Source of the DNA: Gonapodya prolifera JEL478
Taxonomy: Eukaryota > Monoblepharomycota > Monoblepharidomycetes > Monoblepharidales > Gonapodyaceae
Assembly (NCBI GenBank): GCA_001574975.1
Contig: KQ965738.1
Coordinates: 15,133-79,132, forward strand
DNA length: 64,000 nt
Direction of reading: 5' to 3'
Of the stretch, positions 12,335 through 24,399 are shown piece after piece (the stretch's first letter is position 1; each line of letters starts with the position of its first letter). The translations under genes were made by a program, and so were the position numbers. The notes beneath the pieces are model-generated. The model was not told where the DNA came from, did no database searches, and saw only the letters and a program-made list of their open reading frames with translations.

Positions 12335-14621
12335 TCTGTTTCATGACTTCTGATTTTCGTGTAATACAACACAAGATGCCGCACCTCTTTCTGCCTTTTC
12401 GTGCCCTCCCGTGTCGCTGACCCCTTTCGCTTCGCAGCTCGCGCCTAGAGATGTAAATAATGTTTGCAAGAGGAATCGAGGAACCACAGGTGCGAGGGCT
12501 CACTTTCGGCCCCCAATTTGCAGTTGGATTTTCTTGATATCGAACCAAGTTTATTTTCCGGGATTGCGGTTCACTCTGTGGGTGGGTCGTAAAGTTCACC
12601 TCGAAACTTGAAAATCGAGATGATATCATCTCACATTATTTCTCCATCCAGCCATAGGCAAAGAAACACATACCTCGGTTCACGCTGCAGTATTTGGAAA
12701 GCAGCCGATCCGTTTTCTGGTTGTTTTATTGGATTCTTCTTGACCCACGCACGAAGCACATCCCAAAATGCGGATACCGGAGCGTCTGTCTTTATGGTAC
12801 CAGGCCCTGTGTGCGATAGGGATACTCGGTAGTTGGCGTTCAGCAAGGCTGAGCTACATGTATTAGGAACGGGGTGTACCCAAAATTAGCACCTCAATAT
12901 GAAGCGAGAGGTTGGCCTGTACTCACCAAATTTGTGACATTGGTGGCACTGTACATCGCAAGACAGAGCACGCGACCGATAAATTGTAATGCAGCGGAAC
13001 ATCTTGCAACTCTTCGGATATCACAGTGAGCATCCCCGTCATCCTTGACACCGTCCCGTAGTCCACCTCAGGGCTCTGAACATGCTTCAACATTGCAGCA
13101 ACAAACTCCGGGTCTTGTATTGGTCCTCCGTAGAACGGTCCTCCCACCTGTCACACACTCGCTCCGTGAACCACACCTAAAAAATGTGTGATGTTGAGAC
13201 TCACGTGATGTGGGCTCCCGCAATGTTCGCAGTCTTTCGCAACAGGGGGACCGGTTGAAACTCCATAGTGGAAGTTACCCTGTGTCCTTTCCGTCATCTT
13301 GCCCAAGGGGTGAAGCGAATATGATTTGCATCGGGAGCACGCAAAGACGAGGGATGATTTACTGTGATTAACAGCCAAAGAGTGAGAGATGAAGCAATAA
13401 CGAGCTTTGATTTTTCGGGTCTCGTACCTTGCGGCTCTCCTCGTTTCGTTGGGGGACGTGCGAACTTGAACAAAAACTCGGATATAGAAATCGATGCTGC
13501 AAGAAAGTAAAGGTTTGATTGCACGCTTGTAACGACTGGCAGATGATTGGATTGCATGGAGGACGATACGAAGAGCCTGAGTTTTTGAAGTTTCTTTAAC
13601 GTGGGGTAATGTATGTGGGAAGCAACTCACCATTTCATGGTTGAAAGGTGCATTGGGTATTGGGACTCCGCCATACTTGGCCCAACACGATTCTGTTTGG
13701 CCACTACCGGCAAGATTGGCAAGATCGGTGCAAGTGACGCAAAGGAGGCCTGGTGGTGCATTCGGCGAGAGATACAGTGTAACGTTGCCCACATGGACAG
13801 AAGACACCAACCTCCATCGGCGACCGCCTGGACTGCAGCGTCAAGGAAAGCAGAGGCAGATCCGTAGGGGTCCTAATTCACGACGGCGACACTCAGCATC
13901 ATCACTTAATTAGCACACGTTGCGCGGCTCACCAAGTCGACAACATTAAAGAATTTACGGCGTGACTTGTGCTCGTGCATCACTACGCTATATTGGTCAA
14001 CAATCAGCAAAGAGCAAGACAGTGCTCTAAGAACAAATAGTGCTCACTTCGCGTCACCACAGTTGGGGACTATGGAGTCTTCGGGCACGCCATTGTAGCG
14101 AACGTTTCGTTTTATTGCTTCTACCGCCTCGGGATCAAGATCGTTCGCGATGATTTTGGTCGGTGCTTTGATTTCCTTGGCATATCGGATGGAGCGCAAT
14201 CCCGTTGCAGATAGTGCTTCGAGTATTGAGATTGGCGGCTTGTGGGCGCTGGCAACTGCACGATTTTGACGCCGATGCGTAGAATCAATCTCAAGATCTG
14301 TCTGACGGATTCGACAATTAAAATCCCACCCTTTTCTCCTTCTTGCGGTTCAAGGTGTTTCTGCTCCTTCTCTTTGCTGGCCATTGCTGCCCATGTAGAG
14401 ATAGCTGCAATTGACTATCGAACGCAGATTTTCTTTCACTTTCTTCGCGTTCGCGCTCGCGTTTGCAAACGATAATTAAGACGAACCATGTCTCTGTTGA
14501 ACTGCTGGACTGGGTTGTAGAACACGGAGTCGTCGTCTGGGAACAGAATCACGGCAGATCCCTCCCTGACAGAGACGTAGGTGCCGCCATCAATCTCCAC
14601 TTTGGATTCCTCCGACGCCAT
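12310..14621 (-). CDS. TRM1: tRNA (guanine-26-N2)-dimethyltransferase Trm1
   Basis: S-adenosylmethionine-dependent enzyme that makes m2,2G at position 26 of tRNAs in nucleus and mitochondria. N-terminal part: GSAVILFPDDDSVFYNPVQQ FNRDMVR. Middle: GGVPIPNAPFN next to GLLCVTCTDLANLAG and ESCWAKYGG, then CEHCGSPH and GGPFYGGPIQDPEFVAAML. C-terminal part: VSLSHTGPGTIKTDAPVSAF and RYQENPTANWGPK. An intron of ~75 bp then joins this to ARAAKRKG, restoring the family's NWGPKARA motif and giving a Lys/Arg-rich tail that stops at 12310. The ATG at 14621 gives MASEESKVEIDGGTYVSVRE. An upstream in-frame extension (to 14753) would add ~44 residues and could be a second, mitochondrial start as in yeast; this is not shown by the sequence. 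Confidence 0.92.
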
Positions 14622-14840
14622 TGGGAGAGGAATGAGAGAAACAGAGTGGTCCGCGACCTCAGTCAACTCCGTCCGATCGATCATTTCAGTTTCATGCAAT
14701 TCAATTGGAGTCATAAAAAAAAGAGCTTTAGAATATGATTCTCTTACGCACAAACACGGACATCAGTCCAAAGTGTCAGTAGTTTGTCTAAAACCGAGGA
14801 AAAGTTGCAAGCCTCGAGGAAAATTCACGTTAATGTTGCG

Positions 14841-16156
14841 CTATTGGTCTTTTTTTATTCTAAGATGCTTCCGGGCAATAAATCCACGCCAAATTCTGCA
14901 ACCATTGGTCGGAACGTGTCTCGCAAGTGTTCCAACCTCACACCAACGCACCTCTGGATCTGGATGGCCGCCCGATTGATCGTGCCGTTCGCTTGATGAT
15001 TTGTTTCGTCTTCTGTTTTCTTATCGTCCTCGACTAACTGCAGAAGCTCTTCGTACAATGTCACCTAAGGAGGAAGAAATCAATGCAACAATTGCCGAAG
15101 TGTTAACAGGTCCGGTACGACTCCGTGACACTAACCAACTCTTCAAACTTGTCTAAATCTGCACTCCTCTGTTGTTTGAGTGCGTCGATCTGCTGCGACT
15201 TGCTCTCCATATCTTGCTCATACTTGCTCATCCATGCTTGTATGTCGTCGTCCAAGAGGCGCCTAATGCGATCAGTTCATGAACGTGTATGGGTCTGATC
15301 TGCTCAACACTCACACCCCACCTGCGGTACGACAGATAGTCGACAATCCGTTGGTGGGCAGTTTGCTCTTGTTCAATGGACAAGAGCAGTTCCGCCTTGG
15401 ATTCCTGTAGTGAATTTTCTTTTGCCGCACACCGTACTCGCGTGCCGGCTTCATGCGCCTTGGTTTCTTTTCGCACGTACTTCTGCTCCGACGCAGTCAG
15501 CACGTTGATTTCCTGAATCGTGTCCTTAAGTTGCTGTATCACTTGATTCCTATCCAGAACTTCCTCCTCGGTTATCTTTCGTTCGTTCACAAGATCATTG
15601 CGAAGCTCCTTCAAAAGATTAACCGATTCATTCTCCCTGCATCAAACGAGATTAGAGCTCCACTCAACACCCATAGCATGGCATCAATATCCACCGGTTC
15701 AAGGTACTCTCAAGCCAGCTGCGCTTGTGGTGAGCTTCTTCTACCGTTGCGAGCACAAAATCGAAGTGCCGGTCCTCGAGCTCTTCCGCGGCCTTGGTGA
15801 TCAAGGTCGCGAGCCATTTTCGTTCGCTTTCTACCTTTGCGTTACTCTGCAACGTGCTTTGCATCGCAAGAGACAACACGTCGGTGTCATTCTTGGCAGC
15901 TTTTCGTCGAGGCTAGTATGAGAGGGTACTGAGTTCTCATCCACACCCCATTGATTCCCGTGTGACGCATGGCTCACAGATTGCGCTTGATCCTTGTTGG
16001 ATGTCCGTTGAATGTCCCGCAAAATCTGTGAGAGCCACAGGTGATTATTCCACCCCGAGGACGCGCAAGCCATTGTGATCCCACCACAAGTTGTTCGGTA
16101 GTCTCGTGGAAGATACTGATGTAAGCTTGCGCTTTGCTTGCTGGTAGAAGAAGCAT
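14841..16156 (-). CDS. DRC9: Dynein regulatory complex subunit 9 (DRC9/IQCG), axonemal
   Basis: Part of the nexin-dynein regulatory complex that joins outer doublets in motile cilia. Long coiled coils are seen (VESERKWLATLITKAAEELE; LRNDLVNERKITEEEVLDRN with QVIQQLKDTIQEIN; LQESKAELLLSIEQEQTAHQ). The signature block RRLLDDDIQAWMSKYEQDME is followed by SADLDKFEELVTLYEELLQL, matching the conserved part of human IQCG. The IQ motif is only made by splicing: AAIQIQR is followed by a ~55 bp intron (gtgcgt..tgcag) and then IWRGFIARKHLRIKKDQ and a stop at 14841. Reading through the intron would destroy the motif. Start MLLLPASKAQAYISIFHETT at 16156; N-terminal exon joins around 15900-16050 are uncertain. 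Head-to-head with the ULP1 gene. Confidence 0.85.
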
Positions 16157-16251
16157 GTTTAATCTGACAGTGGCGGCCGCAGTATCAGTCCTGCATTTGC
16201 ATCCATACCATTGGGCCAGTTCCTGTTATATGAAGAGCAGGAGCAATCGGA

Positions 16252-18141
16252 ATGGCAGGGACTGGAAAGGAAAAGGTCTGCCTGCAAGATGATTTTGAGA
16301 TGCCGCCGGATTCCGTCTGACCGCGTGGGCTGCCAGGTCAAATCAGAACGGAGACTGCAACTACAGAACTGTTTTCCCGACTTTGATGGCGTTCGGGAAC
16401 AAGGTGATCCATTGTTCGTATCTGTCTCCACGTGCAACGTTGGTGATTCCTTGCATCAGACAGGATCGATGGTGAATCGCAAGGTGCGTACTTTTTGGAA
16501 TCCTTTACGTTATGATTACCCCAACCTATGTCTCTTTATGTCAGATATAGGGCTTATAGGACTGGAAGCATACAGGGAGGCCGTTCACATTGCTGAAACA
16601 TCTCTCTCGGAAGGTGCGTTAAACTGTTCGAGGGCGCAGCTCCACTAAGTGGTGTAATATGAAGCTTGGACAGGCAAGAACCTCGATAGATCATGGAAGC
16701 CCCCAGTCCCAAAGGCAAGTTCTGGAACTCATCGCGTTTTCTACCATTACCTCACCAAAATGGTCCTCCCAGAGCGTGTTGGTAACAGTTGCGGGTTCCC
16801 TGGTGGTGCTGCGTCTGACGACTGCCCTGACGACTACCCTGATGACTACCCTGCTAGTGATTTATCCAACAAGATTGAGGAGCTTATTGTTCAGCTGAAT
16901 GATGTTCTGAAGTGAGTGATAATGTGAGGGGCTCGTTCGATGCTCGTACAAATGAAGGTCGTCCAGGAACAATGACGTTGAGCCTTCACCTGAAACAAGT
17001 TGGTATGACACTGTTCGCGGGAAGCTATCTGATATCGACGAAAGGACGAAGCAGCTCAGATCTGTCCAAAGGCTGGTGAGTCAACTGCGATGATGGAATG
17101 AATGTTGCTTCAATTTCTTCTCCCCCAAATTAGCCAGAGAACTTCCCCACCATGACACGCGAAATGGTTGACAAAGTGAATTGGAATCACCCATCGCAGC
17201 TGTCGCTGGACTTAGCTCTTTGTTTCACGCCAGGTTACACAAGCATTATCGTTTGGACAGGGAGTCCTCATTGAGGCATTCAACATCCCCATTAAGAGGT
17301 CTGATATTGCAACACTGTGTGATGGTCAGTGGCTGAATGATGAAGTGAGTTGCTTTTGGTGTTTTTGGTCTTCTGGTCTTGTATGTTATAACCAACTTGG
17401 ATCAGGTAATCAACTTTTACTTCAACCTTCTAATGCAACGGCAGACGGACTTTCCTGAAACACATGCGAAAGTACACTGTTTCAATACCTTTTTTTACTC
17501 GAAGCTGCGAAAGGATGGATATGGTTCTATCAAGAGATGGACTCGGAAGGTGGAGTTCCACCTGTGATGTACAGCCTTTGCTCCGTGGCACCCATCACGT
17601 TTTCAACCACAGGTAGATATCTTTGCAGTGGACTATATTCTTATTCCAGTGCATCTGTCACTGCATTGGTGCTGTGCAGCTATCAACCTCAAAGGAAAGA
17701 GGATTGAGTATTATGATTCGCTGCATGGTGATAATAAACAATGTCTCCAGGTAATATCATGATCGTATTACCACAGATAATATGTTAACCGTGTTGTTCT
17801 AAGCTTCTCCGCGACTACTTAAAGAGCGAATATAAAGACAAAAAAGGGGGTCAACTGGACCTCAGTGAATGGCGGGATCATTCACCAAAGGTACGTTTTG
17901 CTTGTTGCTGAACATCTCTAACGCAACTTGGACCGGACCTTTTGTCGGACAGAACATCCCGGGACAGGAGAATGGGTTTGACTGTGGTGTATTCACATCT
18001 ACATTTGCCAACTATATTTCATTGGAACGGACTTTTGATTTTGGTCAACGGGACATGAAATACCTCCGAAAGAGGATGATATATGAGATCTTGACCAAAA
18101 AGCTCCTCACGATGAACTCCACGAAGTCATCGTCATTGTAA
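16252..18141 (+). CDS. ULP1: SUMO-specific protease, Ulp1/SENP family (C48 cysteine peptidase)
   Basis: Removes or matures SUMO. The C-terminal peptidase domain is complete: IPIKRSDIATLCDGQWLNDE and VINFYFNLLMQR, then FNTFFYSKLRKDGYGSIKRW, then VDIFAVDYILIPVHLSLHWC with catalytic His, IEYYDSLHGDN with catalytic Asp, and GQENGFDCGVFTSTFANYIS with oxyanion Gln and nucleophile Cys. The upstream exons carry LDRSWKPPVPKASSGTHRV and a short repeat of DDYP units coded by a CTGACGACT.CC tandem (16815-16855). The stop at 18141 follows a Ser-rich end. The start is weak: an ATG at 16252 (MAGTGKEKVCLQDDFEMPPD) is offered, but it needs short introns; the first exons may begin elsewhere. Confidence 0.87.
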
Positions 18142-18493
18142 TGGTTCTGTGACACCGAGGAGTGTCACCTTCCGCGTATGAGGGCAGAAAAATAAAGGGA
18201 AAGGAACAGACATGTATATAGAAAAATTTTGCTGACTTTTCTGTGACCAGGGGGGGGAGGGGGGGGGGGTGTCCAAGGGCTTTTGGCGTGGACAAAGCTT
18301 GGACATATCAGCTATCTCTCATCAACATTTTGAGAAGCATGGCTTTATTAGCTTCATTGTGGTTTATGATAAAATATTTTACGTTTATTCTCGATTAGCA
18401 CAAAACAATTCTCTGCTGTACGATTGCCAAATGCAAATGTAGTTTGCGAATAAGTAGTACTTCCAAAAGAGGGAGAGGAGAGGGAAGAAAGAA
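18142..18493. other. Convergent 3' flanks of ULP1 and chitin deacetylase, with G tract
   Basis: No gene seen. The stretch holds the 3' regions of two convergent genes. At about 18249-18271 there is a G-rich run broken by one A and one T (two runs of 8 or more G). AT-rich stretches on either side could hold polyadenylation signals (AATAAAG near 18190; TTTATTAGCT and ATTTTACG on the other side). Confidence 0.5.
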
Positions 18494-20858
18494 CTAAAAG
18501 TAGCCCCCAGAAGGATCTCCATCGCATTCGGCAACTGTTACGAAGCGGTAACCCTTCGACTGGATGAAGGAAATGCCGGCCCAGATCCACGAGTTCGAGG
18601 TCGCGCCCGCAGTTGTGGGCCACACGTCGTGCTCGAGGGCAATGAATGAAGAGCTGCGGGGGTCGCATGTGTTCAACACATTGATATGACAATGCAACGC
18701 CAGCGCTACACTTACTAAGATGAGCTCACGGCATTCAAGGCGCTCTGAATGGTGTTGAGTGTGATTTGCGGGTTGGCTTTGTTCTAGAAATTCAGGGTGA
18801 TTGTGATGACCGTACTGGACAAAAGCATTGCATACTCAGAAAACCTACAGCTTCTTGCCAGTCACCCGTGTCCAGATTCCATTGGACGATCTACACAAAG
18901 ACATTGGACGACGTCAATAAGGAAGAATATCCTTTTGAGAACAACTCCATCAATCTCACCCTCAGGCCCTTGCCCGCAACATAGCTCTGCGCGGCAGAGT
19001 TGTAGCTCCCGTACGGGAACCTGAAATAACTTGGCGTCTTTCCGATAATTCCCTGTATCGCACCCATAAGCTGGTCGACTTCGGTGCCGTAGACGCAAGA
19101 CGCTTGCGTGAAGTCACAGTGAGACCTAGACATCGAGTTGGGCCACGTTGAAAAATGGAGAAAAGTGCACGCCAGAGAGAGAACATGAAATCTTACCATC
19201 CGTGCATAGCGATCTGGTGACCCTGAGCAACGGAATCGCGGATGAGGTCGCCGTAGTTGTAAATGCTTCCCCAGTTGTTGCCGTTGAGCTGTTCGTTGGC
19301 AAGTCCACTTAAATTATGCACGCTTGGTGGTCTCAGCAGAGGAAATGTACTCACGAAGAAGGTCGCCTTGATACCGTAGCTAGCCAGGATCGATTTAAGC
19401 CCGGCAGTGTAGCTGTGCGAAATCCCAAGTTCAACTCTGATATCCGCCTTCGATTCATTTCATTCTGTCCACCCACATGTGAGGTCCGTCGTCAAACGTC
19501 AAGGCGTACGTTCCCGGGGTCTTGCACGACGTGATAACGGTACCAGCAGGGCTACCGCCGCGGCCACCGCCAGAAGGTGGGGGAGGGGGAGGTGGGGGTG
19601 GGGTGGAGCCGCCGGACAGGGACGTGGAAACAAGCTGAAAACGATTAGAGTTGGGACACAGCTTAGCATCGATTTTGAGGAGAGCATATCATAAAACACA
19701 GTGCCGTACCGTGTTGAACGTTTGTCCGCCCCAGCTGGCTCCTGGCGCCGTAAGCCAGACGAAGAACTGGAATGTGCCGCTGGTCTGGGCGGGGAAAGTG
19801 AGGGTCACGGACACGGACGACCAGCTCGACGAAGTCGCGGCGGGGAGGGACGCGAAGGCGTAGTTGGACACGATGGCGCCGTTCTGGGACCGGACCGCGG
19901 TGGGGGGGGGGGGGGGGATGAAGCGTTAGGATCCGCTAAGAAACAAGGAGGATTCAAGTGGATCTCACCTTGCGGAACTCGACGAACAGGTCCTTGGGAG
20001 TGTTGGCCCAAGCGCGCACGGTGATCCGTAAGCCGGCGCCTTGACCAGCTGTGGCGGACACAGACGTGGGAAGGCTCGCGGTGTCGATACAACCGCCGGA
20101 GGGGTTGGTACAAGGGCTGCCACCGCTGGGTGGGGGAGGAGGTGGGGGTGGGGTGGTTCCGCCGCCGCCGCCGCTGCCGATTCCGCTTGGGTACCCTGGA
20201 GATGGAGGAGGGTCAGCGGACGTTGAGGGCCTATCGAAGTGGCGTGCCAATGCTCACATGTGCTGCATTTCCACGAGGCCCAGTCGGCGTAGTCTTGCGA
20301 GGTCATGGCAGTGCCTGGTAACGGTTGAAGGTTTTAGGATTGTTTCGTTGGGATTCGGAAATCATCATGCGCAAGGGGCAACTGACCAGAGGTGTAGGCC
20401 CTGTAGATGGAGTCGCAAGTTCGCGTTGAGGCACTTCCGATACCACCGGGGAACCTGCAAGGAGTTCTCGGTTGATGGACAGAAGCCAAAAATTGTTTGG
20501 TTGCATCAGCTAACGCACCATGTGCTGCACTTCCATGTGGACCAGTCAGCGAAGTCCTGGGACGTCATAGTAGTACCTTTGAGAAGAAATTTTTCAGGCG
20601 AGGGTCAATGTTGCACTTGGTTGAATGGCAAGGACAAGGTAACGCACCAGCGAGGTAGGCTTGGTGGATGGTGTCGCATGACCGCTGGCGCTTCCTCAAT
20701 GCGAAGGACCGTTTGGAGTTGCGATCAGTGGCGATGGGTGCAACGACCCCATCAGCGAGAGGCGAGCGATCCACGCAGCCCACGGATGCGTCGCACACGG
20801 CTGCAGCCCTCGCAGCGAGGGACAGGATCGGCAGCAGTGCCAGCAGAAGCGCCTTCAT
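18494..20858 (-). CDS. Secreted chitin/polysaccharide deacetylase (CE4, NodB fold) with N-terminal Cys modules
   Basis: Begins with a signal peptide (MKALLLALLPILSLAARAAA) and CDASVGCVDRS. Two copies of a ~40-residue module follow: SCDTIHQAYLAG + MTSQDFADWSTWKCSTW, and TCDSIYRAYTSG + MTSQDYADWASWKCST. Next come a Gly/Pro-rich linker, a beta-sandwich-like stretch (VSVTLTFPAQTSGTFQFFVW), a second Pro linker and the CE4 domain. NodB motif 1 is TYALTFDDGP (metal-binding Asp). Motif 2 is HGWSH, made by splicing MHGW to SHCDF at ~19200. Motif 3 is YFRFPYGSYN. The end is SKGYRFVTVAECDGDPSGGY F. Active-site motifs look whole, so the enzyme is probably active on chitin in the cell wall or on prey/host walls. 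About ten exons; introns contain long C runs on the coding strand (for example 19900-19917). Confidence 0.85.
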
Positions 20859-21533
20859 GGTGGTGGTCGTGGAAGAAGTTAATTCCAGATTGGGTTGATA
20901 TGAAGGCACTGGCCAGGGCACCTTTTTCTCCGGCCGTGAAAAAAGTGCCTCTCGGCACAGCCTTTTCACATTACCGAATGAACTTTAGCACCATGAATGA
21001 ACTTTATACGCATATAAAACCTTATTACAGCCCGCTATAATTTCCTCCTCCACCCGTCTCTTTTCCTCTTTATTCACATCTCTTTCTTTTCGACGACACC
21101 GAGTCCCCCGCCACAGCAAAGTGATGTTTCGTGCGCATTCCGCTCCGCGAGCGTGCCGAGAGATGCGCAAAGGCAGAAAAGCGTTTTTGCTTCCGTCGTC
21201 GAAATGCGCTGCAGCGTCACCCGCATGGGAGGCAGCGCCACACTGTGGTCAACGCGACCCCAGGCATCAAACTCCATGAATTCTCCGTCTCCGCCTTATC
21301 TCCCATAAACTCTGTGCGAAATCATGTCATTTTATTGTAGTGTCCTCCAACTGGTGGCTGGAGAAACTCGCTCGATTGTCCTGTTCATGCACAAAAATTT
21401 ACAGTTTAAGTTCACACTGTCTCACCTGTCACACTTCCGGGGTCCAGCTCAAGCGCACTGCCTCCCATCATCATCTCTATGTATAAGTAGATTCACTTGT
21501 TCGGCCGCCTACAAAAAGATTCACGACTGACTA
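20859..21533. promoter_or_regulatory. Intergenic region: chitin deacetylase upstream region and 3' flank of the DUF4139 gene
   Basis: No convincing gene on either strand. On the minus strand an AT-rich patch with a TATA-like core (TTTTATATGCGTATAAAG, about 21005-21022) lies ~150 bp upstream of the deacetylase ATG and is a plausible core promoter. The rest is ordinary sequence; the right end is the 3' region of the DUF4139 gene. Promoter assignment is inference only. Confidence 0.35.
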
Positions 21534-24272
21534 TTACACCCCATTCAACTCTTCTCCTTGCGGTGTCGTAATAGAAAACTGCAGCTTCAACTGTACCGAC
21601 TGCCCGGCGCCCAAACGCATAACCCACTGCCCAAGAAAATACACGCACGTTAGCCCTCTGCACACCGACACCGACAATCACCCCCAGCTTCTACTCACCT
21701 CAACGCAGTTCGTGTCAGTATTCAACCGGGACTGTATCTCGCCCAAGCGCAGCTCCAACTCCTCGTCGCGTGTCACCAAGAGATTGCCGTCAGACGCCTT
21801 GCGAGCGAGCCATTGGCGTTCGCCGGGCGTGCTCCCAGAAGTGACTTGGCTGGGGGTCACAGGCTCAACTTTTGGCGGGCGGGGTGAGACCAAGAAACGT
21901 GATCAGAAGGCGGTCGACAACGCAAGTACACAAACACACGTGCACAAACTACTACCACTCACTGAGAGCAATCTTGATCTTCTCGTCCCCACTCCATGGC
22001 ACGGACTCCACCACCACGATCTTGGCGTCCATCTTCTTGGTGTTGCGCACATCAATCGCTTGCGTGTACTTCCACGTCGTAAACCTCGAAAGCAGGCCCG
22101 ACGTCTCCTTCGTCTTCACGACTGGGCGTCTATTGAGTGAGGTGGAGCGGACGGCGAGGGGGGGTTGGGGGGATGAGGTGCGGGGACGAAGCGAAGTGGG
22201 GTAGAAGGAGGGTGTGGGTTTAGTGAAAAGGCGATAGGGATGAAGGACACAAGATGCAAAAACGCACCTGCTTACACGAATCGACGGGTCCACTCCGAGG
22301 GACGCCTCAAAAGTCTCCTGAGACGAAACGTTCTTGATCGTCGACTTGGCCACAAAGTTCTGTCGGTGGAGTTTGGATATGTGAGTCACCTTACACCTAC
22401 TCGGCCACCTGGCCCCGTTCAGTGCAAAATTCTTACATCATCCAAAAACACGCTCGCCGGTCCATACAGCAGCGCGTATTCCGAGTTGTTGACGACCTTG
22501 GCCTTGAGGAACGCGTACGAGGCCGATTTTGGGTACGCGAAGTGGAGGAACGTGGTGCCCACGTCGATGAGGGCAACCGTGACCTTGTGGAGGACCTGCC
22601 GGGAAGCATCGCGTGTGAATAAAAGCAGACTAAACCCCCCAACTAGGGTTCCCGCGCCCCCTCCACTCGAAACCTACATTGTCACACGGCACCGTCGTCC
22701 GCGCCGCCACTGAATACGTCGCCGACGTTACCCCGCCCTCCACTCTAGCCACCGCGTGGGACATTTGCTGCATCATCGGGGCGCCTTGGCCTTGGTACGC
22801 CTCGGTAGTATACGCCGCCTGTGGGGCGACAGGTGCCGCAGATCCGAAAGCGAAGCCACCAGTGCTGCGAAAGCTTGCAGCTGGGGGGCCCCCGAAAGTT
22901 GGAGGGGGGATGTTTGATCGAAGGGATACGGTCCATTTGGTGGGTTCGGGGGCGCTGGTGAAGAGGGAAGCGTTAGAGGCAATTTGGACTGTGGTGATCG
23001 GCAAGACGGGCGGAGGGAGGACTCACTCTCCGCCAAGGACGGGTGTTGCAGTGCTCAGTGATAGCTGGACTGTATTGTAGCGTGCGAATGGTGAAACCGT
23101 CAGTGAAGTTGTCGTTGACGTGAGGATGTCCGATGTACTGAGTAGTCACCATTGTCCCAGTCTTCACCCGTAGCCTGCCTAATCTCTGCGCGATAATGGA
23201 TCTTGAGCTTCTTCTCGGTAATGCTCGAGACTCGAAGGTCGTATTTTGGCTTCCAGGCTGTCGCGGTGGACGTCAGGTCGGTGTTCAAGAAGAAAAGTGA
23301 AATGTTGAGGTACTCACAGGCATTGAACACCACGTACGAAACCTTCAATTCCGCTTCCATTTCACCCTCCGACTCAAGGACTACCGTGATCGTGTTGATC
23401 CTCTTCTGCGCAATCAAAACCGGTCCCCCAAAAAGTGACGTTGAAGCCGACTGCGCCTTTGACAAGTTTTGCGTGGCGGCGCTGATCTCCTTCTCCACGT
23501 CAGTAACTTTGAGCTGAAGCTCATTGAGCAGAACGTCGAATTCCGACGCCGCCTTTCCGTAAAAGCGGAGGAAAGTGTCGAACTCGTTGAGGGAGTCCTG
23601 CGAGAAGGGGCGGGCGGGCGCTGCAGGGGACTGCTCCAGTGTGTTGAATGGAAGTGGACCTTTCGACTTGATGTTTTCGGTGCCGTATGATTCTGAGTAG
23701 GAGAGAAGGAAAGGGGGGGGGGGGAGTGAACGAAGGTTAGCACCGTCTCCACCACCCTTCAACCAGACAAACAACCCACCGAGCATTTGCATTTGTTTTG
23801 TCACGCGCACGCCCTCCGCCTGTAACACGGACTTCTTGTTCTCCAGGTCCGCAATTTTCTTACGCCAGCCATCGGCCACCGTTTCGTCCTCTGAACTCTC
23901 CGGCGCCTGCACCTCCGTGGCATACGTCACGTCGAGGATCATGCATCCTTTCGCGTGTCCCTCGACCCTGTGATGTACATGGTGTGAGTGGAAAAAACGG
24001 AGCTTAATGATCGAACGAGGGGCGAGTACTCACCTTAGCGAATCTGCTACCAAGTCCGCCACGCCGCTGATGACAACATCGACTGTGCCAGAGCACGGGA
24101 TCTTGACGTTGCGGAAGATTCGGGTGACCTCTGCTCTGTCAGTGAATACTGCGGGAATCAATGATCGTGTTAGGCATGGACACTCGTTCATGCCGCATCG
24201 CCACTCACCGACTACGTTGTCCACAAAACTGTCCTTCTTTGCGTCGAGCGCGACTTTGGTAGCGTTTGCCAT
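21534..24272 (-). CDS. DUF4140/DUF4139 (MuiA-like) domain protein
   Basis: Family of proteins found from bacteria to animals (worm F37C4.5 type); biochemical role unknown. The N-terminal DUF4140 part reads MANATKVALDAKKDSFVDNV, then VFTDRAEVTRIFRNVKIPCS and GVADLVADSLRVEG. A coiled coil follows (GWRKKIADLENKKSVLQAEG; FDVLLNELQLKVTDVEKEIS). The DUF4139 part has LKVSYVVFNA, ATAWKPKYDLRVSSITEKKL, IHYRAEIRQATGEDWDN, FVAKSTIKNVSSQETFEASL and KIVVVESVPWS. The best C-terminus is in the frame giving VMRLGAGQSVQLKLQFSITT and stopping at 21534, a typical family ending. An overlapping open frame there (21493-21681) is a shadow. About ten exons; one intron carries a 13-base G/C homopolymer near 23710. 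Confidence 0.85.
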
Positions 24273-24399
24273 TTGTATTGCGTCGACGATTGGTGGATGT
24301 ATCTGGGGGCTGGGTTTATACACGGTTGATTTCCTCTGCTGTGGACGATTCAGCCGGGCGGTTTCAGCGAATTCAGCAACTCAGTGTACTCTCAGACAA

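Noticed and set aside
20051-21040. 329-codon open frame on the plus strand with Gly/Pro runs
   Set aside because: Antisense to the chitin deacetylase linker and signal peptide; it runs through that gene's introns and shows no domain.
21493-21681. Frame giving VGYAFGRRAVGTVEAAVF as C-terminus of the DUF4139 gene
   Set aside because: The overlapping frame VMRLGAGQSVQLKLQFSITT matches the usual end of the family and stops at 21534, so this one is a shadow.
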